From the IMG/VR virus record IMGVR_UViG_3300038461_000042, positions 1-64,000 of that record: 64,000 bases of DNA; one strand, given 5' to 3'. Every line of letters begins with the position of its first letter. Positions within the stretch are counted from its first letter, which is position 1. The notes below the pieces were generated by a model, which searched no databases, was not told the origin of the DNA, and saw only the letters and a program-made list of their open reading frames with translations. Below, piece after piece: positions 1-8,027 of the stretch. The DNA is from a virus. Position numbers and translations under genes: made by a program.

Positions 1-846
1 AATCATTATCCAACTGAGGCGAGTGCGGGCGAGGATGCTGGTGAACCTTGGTTAATGATTGCTCCTAATGGGGACTTATTATTACATATGTGGAGAGTAC
101 ATTATGCCGTAACCGCCAACGGAACTTATCAAAGCAGAAGTACGGATGGCGGTAAGACCTGGAGCGCATCTGCTCAAATAGACTGGATTGGAATTACAGA
201 CGATACAAAGGTTTTCGCAACCGACGATGATTTTGTCTACGGTGGAGTTATTTATATTGCCGCGAGGGTTTATTTGGACGCAACCCCCACCGAGGCCAAG
301 AGTGTCTTTATAAAATCAACCGACAATGGAGTAACTTGGAATTATGTCAGCGACTTATCCGTCATGGGTTCAACCGACACATCTGAAATGGGGATGGAAT
401 ATGTTGGGAACAATACAATAGTCGCAATTTTACGAAGTTTAGGCAACACCAAAACATATCAAACCAAAAGCACCGATATGGGTGCGACCTGGGCGGCGCT
501 TACAGACATAACCGGCAGTATTACCAATGATGGCAGACAGCGCATTAGAACGCGGGCACACCTCAAGGGATTATCAAATTGGTGGAATGATAGTGTTCTG
601 ATAATGAATGGCTTTGTTATGGATACGGGCGGAACAGGGTTTCCTCGTATAAATGCGATCTGGGTTTCGGTGGACAGGGGAACTACCTGGGTGGGACCTC
701 TCGAAGTAGACTCAAGTTACGGCGATGGCGGCTATGGAGATATGTTTTGGGATGCAACAAATCGGGTATTTGTTTTTATATCGTATCGAGGCACGACCAG
801 TAATGCAAACCTTATCCAATATTCGTTTCCGGTCACAGGAATATAA
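1..846 (+). CDS. Tail-associated sialidase-like Asp-box protein (5' partial)
   Basis: The frame is open from the first base, so the N-terminus lies outside the window; the first Met seen is at 55. Four Asp-box (BNR) motifs of the form S-x-D-x-G-x-T-W are visible at about residues 29-36, 88-95, 139-146 and 205-212 counted from that Met. Their spacing of 50-60 residues fits the blades of a sialidase-type beta-propeller. In tailed phages such propellers are virion proteins that bind or cut surface glycans. A fibre-like gene follows after 2 bp in the same direction. I cannot place a catalytic arginine triad, so a purely binding propeller is equally possible. Confidence 0.7.
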   Translation, partial: NHYPTEASAGEDAGEPWLMIAPNGDLLLHMWRVHYAVTANGTYQSRSTDGGKTWSASAQIDWIGITDDTKVFATDDDFVYGGVIYIAARVYLDATPTEAKSVFIKSTDNGVTWNYVSDLSVMGSTDTSEMGMEYVGNNTIVAILRSLGNTKTYQTKSTDMGATWAALTDITGSITNDGRQRIRTRAHLKGLSNWWNDSVLIMNGFVMDTGGTGFPRINAIWVSVDRGTTWVGPLEVDSSYGDGGYGDMFWDATNRVFVFISYRGTTSNANLIQYSFPVTGI

Positions 847-848
847 TC

Positions 849-1715
849 ATGGGAATTGAATTGTTAAGTCGCCACATTGGGATGAGGGACACAAAATCCA
901 ACATAATCTCTTTGTCTGGGGTTCTTGAAGAGCAAGCCATTGCCTATGCCACAGATACGCAGGAAATGGGTATTTATACCAATGGGGCTTGGGTTTGGAT
1001 TAACTCAGTGAACAATCTTTATATAGATCAATCTGGAGGAACCGCCGATACTTATGGAATTTTAGGGTGTACATTGGACGGTTCACATCCTATCTGTACA
1101 GTTTCTCAGGGAGCCTATGTATCTGGAACGTTATTGGTATTTCTGAATGGTCAGTTACAGACACAGGGAACAGCGGAAGATTGGACAGAAACCAACCCCG
1201 TCACAGGAACATTCACTTTTGCAACCGCCCCAACCGCAACCGACCAAATAACCGTAGTTTATGGATTTCTGGGCGTTAGCATTGGAGGTGGCGGATATAC
1301 TCAAGGTGCAAGGGTTTATAACAGCGCGGATGTAAGTTTGACCAACGGGGTTAATACTTTGGTCACATTTGATAGCGAGGCCTATGATACTGACAATATC
1401 CATGAGTCTGTAACATATCCCGGAAGACTCACTTGTAAAACTTCCGGAAAATATATCATCGTTGGGAATGTACAATTTACAACCGGAGGCAATCAATCCA
1501 TCCTATATATTAAATATAACGGTGGAAACTATATTGGAGCAGATAGTCGATTGGGCATGACCAGTCCTCGCACGTCTAGGGTATCGGTAACAACCATTTA
1601 TGATTTGGCGGTCAATGACTATGTTGAATTGTGGGCATACATTGACGTAGCCTCGCCCTATGCAATCCATACAGCAGATTATTCCCCAAACTTTATGATG
1701 CAAAGGATAGGATAG
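849..1715 (+). CDS. Tail fibre protein with C1q/TNF-like C-terminal domain
   Basis: This 288-residue protein has an N-terminal segment common in phage fibre proteins (about residues 1-55, with a short YTNGAWVW beta motif). A middle region rich in Thr and Gly (about 60-150) follows. The C-terminal 135 residues have the beta-strand pattern of trimeric C1q/TNF-like jelly rolls (VYNSADVSL, then GKYIIVGNVQF, then NDYVELWAYI). Such domains form the receptor-binding tips of phage fibres. The gene sits between the Asp-box protein and another fibre-like gene with 2 bp gaps, so all three are probably co-translated. The domain call is by pattern only. Confidence 0.6.
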   Translation: MGIELLSRHIGMRDTKSNIISLSGVLEEQAIAYATDTQEMGIYTNGAWVWINSVNNLYIDQSGGTADTYGILGCTLDGSHPICTVSQGAYVSGTLLVFLNGQLQTQGTAEDWTETNPVTGTFTFATAPTATDQITVVYGFLGVSIGGGGYTQGARVYNSADVSLTNGVNTLVTFDSEAYDTDNIHESVTYPGRLTCKTSGKYIIVGNVQFTTGGNQSILYIKYNGGNYIGADSRLGMTSPRTSRVSVTTIYDLAVNDYVELWAYIDVASPYAIHTADYSPNFMMQRIG

Positions 1716-1717
1716 CC

Positions 1718-2677
1718 ATGGCACAAACAAAAATGCCCACAAAGCAACTCCCGGTAGTGACAAGCATTGGAACTCCTGGCTTAGACACTAATATACCCTC
1801 TGAAAAGGCCGTTAGAACCGCCATTTCAAACATTACTGGCAGTTCTTCTACCGGAACGTCTGGGGCGGGAACGGGATTTATCTATCCCGCCTGTGGGCGA
1901 CTTACTCTGACATCTGTGACTCCAGTTACTACCTCGGACGTAACCGGAGCGACAACCCTATATTACACACCCTATACCGGAGACCAGATAGCCCTCTACA
2001 ATGGCGCAACTTGGGATTTAATTACCTTCCCGGAAATAAGTATAGCCATTCCCTCTGGAACATCGCAGATGTATGATGTATTTATCTATAATAATGGTGG
2101 TACGGCAACGCTTGAATTATTGGCATGGACAAGCGATACCGCTAGAGCAACTGCCCTTGTTTTACAAAATGGGATTTTATGCAAAACTGGAGCATTGACC
2201 AGACGCTACGTTGGTTCTGTAAGAACCACAACGGTAAGTGGTCAAACCGAGGATAGTATAGTAAATAGGTTCTTGTGGAATTACTATAATCGCGTCCCGC
2301 GCCTTTTACAAAAAAGCGAAGCCACGAACCATACCTACGCAACGGTTGCATATAGATATTGGAACAACGATACTACGCAGCATGTTAACTACATTTGCGG
2401 TGTCGTAGAGGAATTGAGTGTATATAATTTATACGCTTTAGTTAACTCCAGCAATACATCTTATCTTAGTAGGGTCACTGTTGGCGAGGATAAGTCCAAT
2501 GGTTCTTCATATTGTCTACTTGCCACTTTTGTAACCCAACTTGGGCCTCAAGGTATGGCTCAAAAGGCATACCCGCTTCTTGGGTATCATTATCTGGCAA
2601 TGTTGGAATATGTCAATAATGTCGGAAATACGGGCGTATTCAACCAGTATTTCTTTACTGGAGAAATCAAAGGATAG
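1718..2677 (+). CDS. Tail fibre / baseplate-associated structural protein
   Basis: This 319-residue protein begins with a motif typical of phage fibre proteins (GTPGLDTNIPSEKAVRTAI, residues 18-36), which in relatives marks the attachment region. It then has a Ser/Thr/Gly-rich linker. The rest is beta-rich and includes the segment LWNYYNRVPR, which I recognise from many phage virion proteins of unknown detailed role. There is no signal peptide or membrane segment. It is the third consecutive fibre-type gene, so it is most likely part of the host-recognition apparatus. Which tip it forms cannot be read from the sequence. Confidence 0.5.
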   Translation: MAQTKMPTKQLPVVTSIGTPGLDTNIPSEKAVRTAISNITGSSSTGTSGAGTGFIYPACGRLTLTSVTPVTTSDVTGATTLYYTPYTGDQIALYNGATWDLITFPEISIAIPSGTSQMYDVFIYNNGGTATLELLAWTSDTARATALVLQNGILCKTGALTRRYVGSVRTTTVSGQTEDSIVNRFLWNYYNRVPRLLQKSEATNHTYATVAYRYWNNDTTQHVNYICGVVEELSVYNLYALVNSSNTSYLSRVTVGEDKSNGSSYCLLATFVTQLGPQGMAQKAYPLLGYHYLAMLEYVNNVGNTGVFNQYFFTGEIKG

Positions 2678-2704
2678 GCAGTATAATCAAGCAAGGAGCA
2701 TAAT

Positions 2705-3544
2705 ATGCCACTACCTCAGTTCAAATACGGCTTACTTCCGCCCAAGAGAGCACCTGCTCTACAATTCAAAAGCATTCTAAAAGCAGTCCCCGACCATCCA
2801 CTGACCGAGGACTATCTAAAAGAGTTAACGGATTGGAGGATGCTTGGGAACGACCAACACTCCAATTGCGCAGCCGTGTTTTGGGCAAACATGCGCCGGA
2901 TGATGTCTGCTCTTTTGGGTGACAAAGAATATTATCCCACCCAAGAACAAGTCTACGCACTTTACAAGACACAGAATCCCGACTTCCCCGAGCAAGATGA
3001 TGGAATGGATTTACAAACGATGTTTGAGTATCTTCATCACAGCGGGGGGCCGGATGGGGTCAAACTTCTGGCATTCGCGGAAGTGGATACCTCCAATCGG
3101 AATGAGGTGGATGCTGCTTTAGCAATCTTTGGCGGTCTAGGTATGGGAATTCAGGTACAAGGAGCCAACCAGATTGATTTTGCCAATGGAGTTCCTTGGG
3201 ATTACCACCCCGGCCAATCCATCGAAGGCGGACACGCTGTTCTCGGAGGTGGATATTATAACCAACCACAGAATGACATCAGGTTTATCACATGGGCCAA
3301 AGAAACGGGCATGACCGATGCTTATTGGGATAACTTAGTAAATTGCCCACAGGGGCAATGTTGGATTTGCATCTGGCCGGAAAACATTGGAACGAAACAG
3401 TTTATCCAAGGCATTGACATGGATGCTTTGAGGACGGATTATGAGGTTTTGACAAACCGCCCTTTCCCCGCCGTCGCCCCAAGCGATAATCCCGGTTGTT
3501 CGGCTTGGCTGGCGATGTTACTCAAGAATGGAATGAAGGCATGA
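2705..3544 (+). CDS. Papain-like (C1-type) cysteine peptidase
   Basis: The 279-residue product has the hallmark order of C1-like peptidases: a Gln-x-x-x-Cys motif (Q51, C55, in QHSNCAAVFW) and a histidine in GGHAVLGGGY (H177), followed by an ITWAKETG segment where the family has its Asn-Trp motif. The usual Asn is not obvious, so the third catalytic residue is uncertain. Such proteins occur in some phages, either as virion-associated enzymes helping entry or in lysis. A ribosome-binding site (AAGGAG) lies upstream. The stop overlaps the start of the lysin gene by 4 bp, which couples the two genes and favours a role with cell-wall degradation. Confidence 0.65.
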   Translation: MPLPQFKYGLLPPKRAPALQFKSILKAVPDHPLTEDYLKELTDWRMLGNDQHSNCAAVFWANMRRMMSALLGDKEYYPTQEQVYALYKTQNPDFPEQDDGMDLQTMFEYLHHSGGPDGVKLLAFAEVDTSNRNEVDAALAIFGGLGMGIQVQGANQIDFANGVPWDYHPGQSIEGGHAVLGGGYYNQPQNDIRFITWAKETGMTDAYWDNLVNCPQGQCWICIWPENIGTKQFIQGIDMDALRTDYEVLTNRPFPAVAPSDNPGCSAWLAMLLKNGMKA

Positions 3545-4560
3545 GAATCACCGACCCCGTTCTGGTTCCCGATGTTTCCTTTTATTGTGACCACATCCAC
3601 GCCAAAGAGTTTGAGGATGGTGGATGCCAGTCTGTCATCGTGGGGCTTTATTCAATCACACAAAACGGGAAACAGGTTCTTAATCCAATCTGCCGGGCGC
3701 AATGCCAGGAAGTTGCAAAGACTTCAATGGTATTACAGACTTACGCGTGGGATGATATTACCCTCGATCCAGTTGCTCAGGCAAATTGGGTGGCAGACAC
3801 CATTGAAATTGAAGGGCTGCCGATTAAGTGGGTTTGGGCAGACGACGAACAATGGTGGCTATCGTGGACGGCATACTATAATTGGCGCGGCAATCCGGCG
3901 AAATATCCATTGAGTACCGTACCAAAAGGACTGCCACAGAATATCAGTATGCACATGCTGGCATTTACACAGACCCTACGCGCCCGCTTCCCCGCCTCCG
4001 GTGTGTACACAAACAATGGTTTCGTTGCATCCTGGGCGCAACCGATGAACTCGTGGCTTCCACTTTACAAGCAATGGGTTCCTGAATATGCGCGCGAGCC
4101 GAATGTTATTACTTCAATGACCTGGGCGCAATTACAGGCGGGGTGGATGCCAAACTATGAGATTGCTCTTGCCGCTGGACAACTTCCTGGACAAGTTTGT
4201 GGACATCAATTTACGGGGGACGTAATAAAACTTCCGGGCGCGTATGACCAATATTGCAATGAACAAGTACTAGACGTATCGGTCTTTTCAAAAGCGTTTG
4301 TAGATGGACTTCGCGGAGGCGTTCCAGTACCCCCTACACCCGCTCCCACGCCCCCACAGCCGCTTTATCCTGCCTATACTGCCATTTATCCCCTAAATGT
4401 GCGTTCCGGGGCTTCCCAGACCTCCCCATCGCTCGGGGTGATGCCCGCAGGAACAAAGGTTTTCATTGACACAGTTACCAATAATTACTCACATTTTCAA
4501 CCGACACAAACATTCCAACAAGGCGGCTGGCTATGGAGTGCTTATCTTAAGAAGGTGTGA
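3541..4560 (+). CDS. Endolysin, GH25-like muramidase with SH3 domain
   Basis: The start at 3541 overlaps the previous stop (ATGA) and gives a 339-residue protein; a start at 3496 is possible in frame but would overlap more. The N-terminal domain resembles GH25 lysozymes: PDVSFY (D11) corresponds to the family's first Asp, and WADDEQWW (about 99-106) to the catalytic Asp-x-Glu strand. A proline-rich linker (about 263-275) leads to a bacterial SH3 domain with the YPLNVRSG motif, a typical cell-wall binding module. The enzyme should cleave the beta-1,4 bond of peptidoglycan glycan strands. It lies directly before a set of holin-like genes, the usual lysis arrangement. Confidence 0.75.
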   Translation: MRITDPVLVPDVSFYCDHIHAKEFEDGGCQSVIVGLYSITQNGKQVLNPICRAQCQEVAKTSMVLQTYAWDDITLDPVAQANWVADTIEIEGLPIKWVWADDEQWWLSWTAYYNWRGNPAKYPLSTVPKGLPQNISMHMLAFTQTLRARFPASGVYTNNGFVASWAQPMNSWLPLYKQWVPEYAREPNVITSMTWAQLQAGWMPNYEIALAAGQLPGQVCGHQFTGDVIKLPGAYDQYCNEQVLDVSVFSKAFVDGLRGGVPVPPTPAPTPPQPLYPAYTAIYPLNVRSGASQTSPSLGVMPAGTKVFIDTVTNNYSHFQPTQTFQQGGWLWSAYLKKV

Positions 4561-4561
4561 A

Positions 4562-4897
4562 ATGGACCCCACCCTACAAACTGTTCTTACAATCTTCACG
4601 CCACTCTTGACCGTCATTGTCGCCGGGATAAGTTATGTGGTTGGACAGGCTATGTCGCGCTGGCAGGCGCGCGAGCAAGTCAAGACCATGCAGGCAAACA
4701 GTAAGCTGGCGGTTCAGGCGGTCGAGCAACTCGCCGCCGGACAACCCAATGAAGTCAAGGCAAAAATGGCATTGCAGATTGCCCAACAGTTGAACCAACA
4801 AGCCAAGATTGCCATACCGGATACGACCGTCGCGCCGATGAATGAGGCGCATGTATTGACCCTACCACCTGCCGCCGACGGCGAACCCAAAGGATAG
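4562..4897 (+). CDS. Holin-like protein (LLH-family type)
   Basis: The start at 4562 follows the lysin stop by 1 bp and gives 111 residues. It has one N-terminal transmembrane segment (about 6-27, TVLTIFTPLLTVIVAGISYV) and then a charged, helical, Gln/Ala-rich cytoplasmic part. The latter includes QAVEQLAAGQPNEVKAKMA, which is the pattern of the LLH holin family. Position immediately after the endolysin supports a role in opening the membrane for the lysin. An in-frame upstream start at 4466 lies inside the lysin gene and was not used. Confidence 0.65.
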   Translation: MDPTLQTVLTIFTPLLTVIVAGISYVVGQAMSRWQAREQVKTMQANSKLAVQAVEQLAAGQPNEVKAKMALQIAQQLNQQAKIAIPDTTVAPMNEAHVLTLPPAADGEPKG

Positions 4898-4900
4898 CCC

Positions 4901-5188
4901 ATGGACATTGATAACTTTTACCTGATAGTTGGTGCACTCGGTGCGCTGGTTGGTAGTGTTTATCTGGCCTACGCCGCGGTAAAGTTCCCGTGTTTATGGA
5001 GGTCGGCGCGCGGTGTCTATCTTTTGGCTGGATTGCTTGACCTCTACCTGGTTATAATTTACGGCCTGACGTTACTGGGAACATTGGGGATACCCGGATA
5101 CGGCGCGTATGTGCGCCCGGTACTGCTACCCATTGTCATGTCCCCGGCAGCCATAGCCTATATCAACAGACGGATGAGGTCCAAATGA
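4901..5188 (+). CDS. Small three-helix membrane protein, possible holin or antiholin
   Basis: The product is 95 residues with three hydrophobic segments (about 7-27, 38-61 and 68-88) and a basic C-terminus (NRRMRSK). I recognise no named family. It sits in the lysis block, 3 bp after the LLH-type holin, and its stop overlaps the next start. A second holin or an antiholin is a reasonable guess from context and topology only. Confidence 0.5.
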   Translation: MDIDNFYLIVGALGALVGSVYLAYAAVKFPCLWRSARGVYLLAGLLDLYLVIIYGLTLLGTLGIPGYGAYVRPVLLPIVMSPAAIAYINRRMRSK

Positions 5189-5538
5189 ATGTTGCGCTTC
5201 AGTGGCTTCCAACGATAATTGCCATAGGGGTTTTTGTTTTGTCTGCTCTCAAAACCCCCAAAGAAAATGCCAGCCTGAACGGTGGCACAGTCAAGAGTTA
5301 CGCCGAGGCCGCAAAGATGGCAGGAGAAGATGCGCGCGCCGCCCGACAAGAAGCCAATGAAACAAAACAAAAAATGTTTGAAATGGAAAGACGATTAACC
5401 GTTGTTGAGCGCAAAAAGTTTAGATGCGTAATTGACTTTGAGATAGGCGACCCACCTACGGTCGGTGAAGTAAAAGTTGAGCCGATACTTCCTCCAGACA
5501 TGAAAAAAACAGCGCCCATAAAGAAAGGCAGAAAATGA
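5185..5538 (+). CDS. Membrane-anchored coiled-coil protein, spanin-like position
   Basis: This 117-residue protein has an N-terminal transmembrane helix (about 5-21). A strongly helical charged stretch follows (about 38-76, AARQEANETKQKMFEMERR), and then a Pro/Lys-rich tail. One membrane anchor plus coiled coil in a lysis cassette is the layout of inner-membrane spanins and of some tail-lysis accessory proteins. No lipoprotein partner is seen nearby, so a spanin call would be speculative. It overlaps its neighbours by 4 bp on both sides. Confidence 0.5.
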   Translation: MNVALQWLPTIIAIGVFVLSALKTPKENASLNGGTVKSYAEAAKMAGEDARAARQEANETKQKMFEMERRLTVVERKKFRCVIDFEIGDPPTVGEVKVEPILPPDMKKTAPIKKGRK

Positions 5539-5684
5539 AAACAATGATTCGCAATTTATTCTCAGACATATTTGGGGATGGGTATATAGAGGGACTTGTC
5601 AGAATTGTGTGTATAACAGGACTGTTGTGTCTGGAAGTTCTGTTTATTTATGGCATTATTACATTTATTGTCGCAATTCGATAG
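5535..5684 (+). CDS. Small single-helix membrane protein
   Basis: This 49-residue reading frame starts at an ATG overlapping the previous stop (ATGA), so translational coupling is likely. After an amphipathic N-terminus (MKTMIRNLFSDIFGDGYIEG) it has one long hydrophobic helix from about residue 22 to 48 that ends in Arg. The family is unknown. Its place among holin-like genes suggests a part in lysis timing, but this is inferred from position only. Confidence 0.5.
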   Translation: MKTMIRNLFSDIFGDGYIEGLVRIVCITGLLCLEVLFIYGIITFIVAIR

Positions 5685-5743
5685 TATAATAGAAGTTACT
5701 ACACAACTCGGATTCTTGTTCACAGAAAGGAAAGGAATATCAA

Positions 5744-6046
5744 ATGAATCTTACGACTTTCTTAACCTGGCTTTTTGCAAGCGGAGGCTGTATTATCGCG
5801 GCTTCCTGGGTGCTTGGGCAATTCAAGGGATATGTCGCCCTCGCAGACAATGTGAAGAATTGGATTTTCTTCGCGGTGGCGGCGGTATTCGGGGGCGGAG
5901 GCTACGCCCTGATAACCTACCTGCCCGCGAGTGTTGTCAACGCCGTGGAACCATACTTTCTAATCGTGGCCGGTGTATTCGCTTATGTGTTCATCAACAA
6001 GGCATACACAAAGTTGGTCAATCTGGTGGAGGAGTTGAAGAAATAG
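5744..6046 (+). CDS. Holin-like membrane protein
   Basis: This 100-residue product has three hydrophobic segments (about 5-24, 40-58 and 66-86) and ends in a charged helix (VNLVEELKK), a common holin layout. The start has an AAAGGAA ribosome-binding site about 7 nt upstream. A TATAAT box at 5685-5690, in the gap after the preceding gene, may let this gene be transcribed on its own, although no good -35 element is visible. It is the fourth or fifth small membrane protein in the lysis block; which one is the true holin cannot be decided from the sequence. Confidence 0.55.
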   Translation: MNLTTFLTWLFASGGCIIAASWVLGQFKGYVALADNVKNWIFFAVAAVFGGGGYALITYLPASVVNAVEPYFLIVAGVFAYVFINKAYTKLVNLVEELKK

Positions 6047-6079
6047 ACATATCTGGCAGGATAATCGAATAAATTACGC

Positions 6080-6106
6080 GAGGCCGTGGCGATAAGTCAC
6101 GGTCTC
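6080..6106. other. Imperfect hairpin between holin and phosphoesterase genes
   Basis: Arms GAGGCCGTG and CACGGTCTC form a 9-bp stem with one G-U pair and a 9-nt loop. No T-run follows, so it is not a classical terminator. It may attenuate transcription or protect an RNA end before the phosphoesterase gene, whose ribosome-binding site (TAGGAGG) lies just downstream. Confidence 0.45.
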
Positions 6107-6125
6107 TGCTTGAGTAGGAGGAAAC

Positions 6126-7166
6126 ATGCCCGCGACTGGACATTTCTGGAGTACCCGCGAAAAGACCGAATTACTTGCCGCCTTCAAAGAAGTACCACCC
6201 CATATCACACAGGGCGAGTTTTGCAGACACTACGCCAAAAAATTGTGCATCACTCCCAACGCTGTCAGAATACAACTCCGAACACTTATGTTTGAAATAG
6301 GCGGCATTATTAGGGAAAGTCCCTACCCGAGATATGACGAGCCATTGGTGATGGAGGGCGACGCGATAGTTTTTCCAGATATTGAAATGCCATTCCATCA
6401 TGCAGAATTTATCAACCAGTGTTTGAAATTGGCAAAGGCTTGGGGCATAAGACAATGTATCATTGCTGGAGACTTGCTTCATTTCGATAGCCTTTCGGGA
6501 TGGGAGCCGAATTGGAAAAATACAGATGAGGGCGAGATTACGCCAAAGACAGAAGAGGCGTTGGTGGAATTTGCCAAAACTTTGGGTAGCAGACAACAAG
6601 CCGCGTTATTCGGGATTATCGGGGAAATGGGGAAAAAAGATGAACAAGACGGAATGTCCACTGAATTAAAAATAGCCAGAGAGGAAATAAAGAAATTTGA
6701 GAAATGCTTTGATAAGATTGATATGGCCTTGGGGAATCATGAAGGGCGATTGCTCCGGGCATTACAAACCACCCTGAATCCCGAAGAAATAACTACGCTT
6801 CTAAAAACCGGGGAACATTGGCGGATTGCCCCGTTCTATTATTCCTACTTGATAAGCAATGGGGAAAAGTGGTGTATTGACCATCCCAAGAGCGCGGCGG
6901 CTTCAACGGCGGCGGTTCTCGCAAGCAAGTACGAATGCCATGTCCTGATGGCCCACAGCCACCACTTTGGAATAACCACCGACATATCGGGGAAATATTA
7001 TGCGGCGGAAATTGGCTGTTGTGTGGACGAGGATAGATTACCTTATGCTGCCCAAAGGCACACGCGGTCGGCGGCGCACTCGCTCGGGGCGGCAATAATT
7101 CGGGGCGGGTATCCATGGGTGCTAACAAAATTCACGGATTGGGACAGTCTCTTGAAAATATCGTAG
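6126..7166 (+). CDS. Calcineurin-like metallophosphoesterase
   Basis: The 346-residue protein carries the metal-binding motifs of the calcineurin-like superfamily in order: FPDIEMPFHH (D85, H91/H92), AGDLLHFD (G115-D116), ALGNHEGR (N204-H205-E206), IDHP (H253) and AHSHH (H277-H280). The first motif lacks the usual D-x-H spacing. The N-terminal 60 residues look like a small helix-turn-helix segment (ITPNAVRIQLRTLMFE), so the enzyme may act on nucleic acid. Substrates in this superfamily range from DNA to nucleotides, and I cannot choose between them. The start has a perfect AGGAGG site. It is the last gene of the rightward block before a convergent gap. Confidence 0.75.
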   Translation: MPATGHFWSTREKTELLAAFKEVPPHITQGEFCRHYAKKLCITPNAVRIQLRTLMFEIGGIIRESPYPRYDEPLVMEGDAIVFPDIEMPFHHAEFINQCLKLAKAWGIRQCIIAGDLLHFDSLSGWEPNWKNTDEGEITPKTEEALVEFAKTLGSRQQAALFGIIGEMGKKDEQDGMSTELKIAREEIKKFEKCFDKIDMALGNHEGRLLRALQTTLNPEEITTLLKTGEHWRIAPFYYSYLISNGEKWCIDHPKSAAASTAAVLASKYECHVLMAHSHHFGITTDISGKYYAAEIGCCVDEDRLPYAAQRHTRSAAHSLGAAIIRGGYPWVLTKFTDWDSLLKIS

Positions 7167-7186
7167 AGAGAAACTTGTATCTAATC

Positions 7187-7315
7187 TATGAGCTATAAGT
7201 AGGTTTGTGGCTCACTTTTGATGAAATATGAGCTATAGGCCGTAAAAATTCAGACCTTTAGCAGATAGTATAGAATTAACTGTTAATCTTCACGGGTACA
7301 GTGTATTCTATACAC
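7187..7315. repeat. AT-rich repeat cluster in convergent gap
   Basis: An 11-bp direct repeat TATGAGCTATA occurs at 7187-7197 and 7227-7237. Next to it are a perfect palindrome ATTAACTGTTAAT (7275-7287), a 9-bp inverted pair GTATAGAAT (7268-7276) / ATTCTATAC (7305-7313), and a short hairpin GTGTATTCTATACAC (7301-7315). The stretch from 7167 to about 7430 holds no gene I can support. The symmetry suggests protein-binding sites or a melting element. The palindrome contains two GTTAAT half-sites resembling the iterons inside the initiator gene. Confidence 0.45.
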
Positions 7316-7429
7316 AGATAATTACTCAATAAGAGATTATCGCAGTACGAAATACACAGAATTGCTTAAAAGTACAATTCATTCATCCCAAATTGTCTTT
7401 TTGATGCAAAATGTGCAATTCAGATAACA

Positions 7430-7830
7430 TGAGAACCAGGCGGAGGAGTCGCCTGGTTCTGCATTTGCCCTCACACTCAGACGCGATATGGGCGAGGGGG
7501 GCGACCGATGGGGACTGGCTGGTTACTCGTGCAATGTTTCGCCAGCATTTCGTGGGACGATTGGCACGTACGCTTTGGCCCGATCTGGCCGCAGTCCCTT
7601 GGGTGGAGTGTTCTGGGTGTACCCAGCCTCAGACACCCACTGGACGGCATCGGCGCAGACGCTTGGCGACTGGCCTTATCCGTCCAAACGCACAACGTGG
7701 TAGGTGGCTCGCCTACGAACACCCTGCGCCGGATGACGCGTCATCCCGGAACGGTGCACTCTCGCAAGAACTGCCCTCGGGCGTTTCCCACGGTGGCAAA
7801 TCTATTTTACCACGAATTACCGAGGCGTAT
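7430..7830. ncRNA. Candidate structured RNA, GC-rich, no supported gene
   Basis: This stretch is clearly more GC-rich than its surroundings and holds many compatible stems. They are 7432-7442/7450-7460; 7511-7517/7592-7598, which closes a multibranch containing 7518-7522/7542-7546 and 7577-7580/7587-7590; 7600-7605/7634-7639 enclosing 7613-7618/7621-7626; 7642-7647/7680-7685; 7700-7704/7712-7716; and the palindrome 7732-7745. Several frames are open, but none starts with a ribosome-binding site or makes a protein-like sequence. The leftward strand has a possible TAAAAT -10 box just upstream (7808-7813) and would end at the 11-bp hairpin. I found no tmRNA, RNase P or SRP signature. Strand and function are open. 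Confidence 0.4.
7432..7460. terminator. Perfect 11-bp hairpin, possible terminator or RNA end
   Basis: The arms AGAACCAGGCG (7432-7442) and CGCCTGGTTCT (7450-7460) pair perfectly around a 7-nt loop. The hairpin lies between convergent operons where a bidirectional terminator is expected. A T-run is lacking on both strands (GCATTTG on the plus side), so it may instead mark the end of the structured RNA candidate next to it. Confidence 0.5.
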
Positions 7831-7837
7831 CGTACTT

Positions 7838-8026
7838 TCACGCCTTATTGGTGAGGGCTTCTGTCATGGCTTCTGTCAATATTTCCGGTTCGGCGGGACG
7901 TTGCATGATAAGATACTCATCATTCATTGCGGCGATTGTCCAGCCATCCTCTGCCCACGGCTTTAACCAGGCTTCTAGTTCTTCGGGTGACATGAAATAA
8001 TCAAGATTCTTTACGCGGTATTCCAT
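7838..8026 (-). CDS. Small hypothetical protein
   Basis: This 62-residue acidic protein has a central segment EELEAWLKPWAEDGWTIAAM that looks like a compact alpha/beta fold, plus a helical C-terminus. It is the last gene of the leftward replication operon, 1 bp after the preceding stop. I recognise no family. Its place downstream of DnaB and small zinc proteins suggests an early accessory function, without further detail. Confidence 0.55.
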   Translation of the reverse strand: MEYRVKNLDYFMSPEELEAWLKPWAEDGWTIAAMNDEYLIMQRPAEPEILTEAMTEALTNKA

Positions 8027-8027
8027 T

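Noticed and set aside
5650-6072. 140-codon frame overlapping the holin-like gene
   Set aside because: Arg/Gly-rich composition without ribosome site; the 5744-6046 frame encodes a convincing membrane protein.
7430-7830. RNase P RNA, SRP RNA or tmRNA identity for the structured block
   Set aside because: Their hallmark conserved sequences are not visible by eye, so I kept only the generic structured-RNA call.
7411-7966. Several overlapping open frames in the GC-rich gap
   Set aside because: No good starts, no convincing amino-acid patterns, and the region is full of inverted repeats better explained by RNA or DNA structure.
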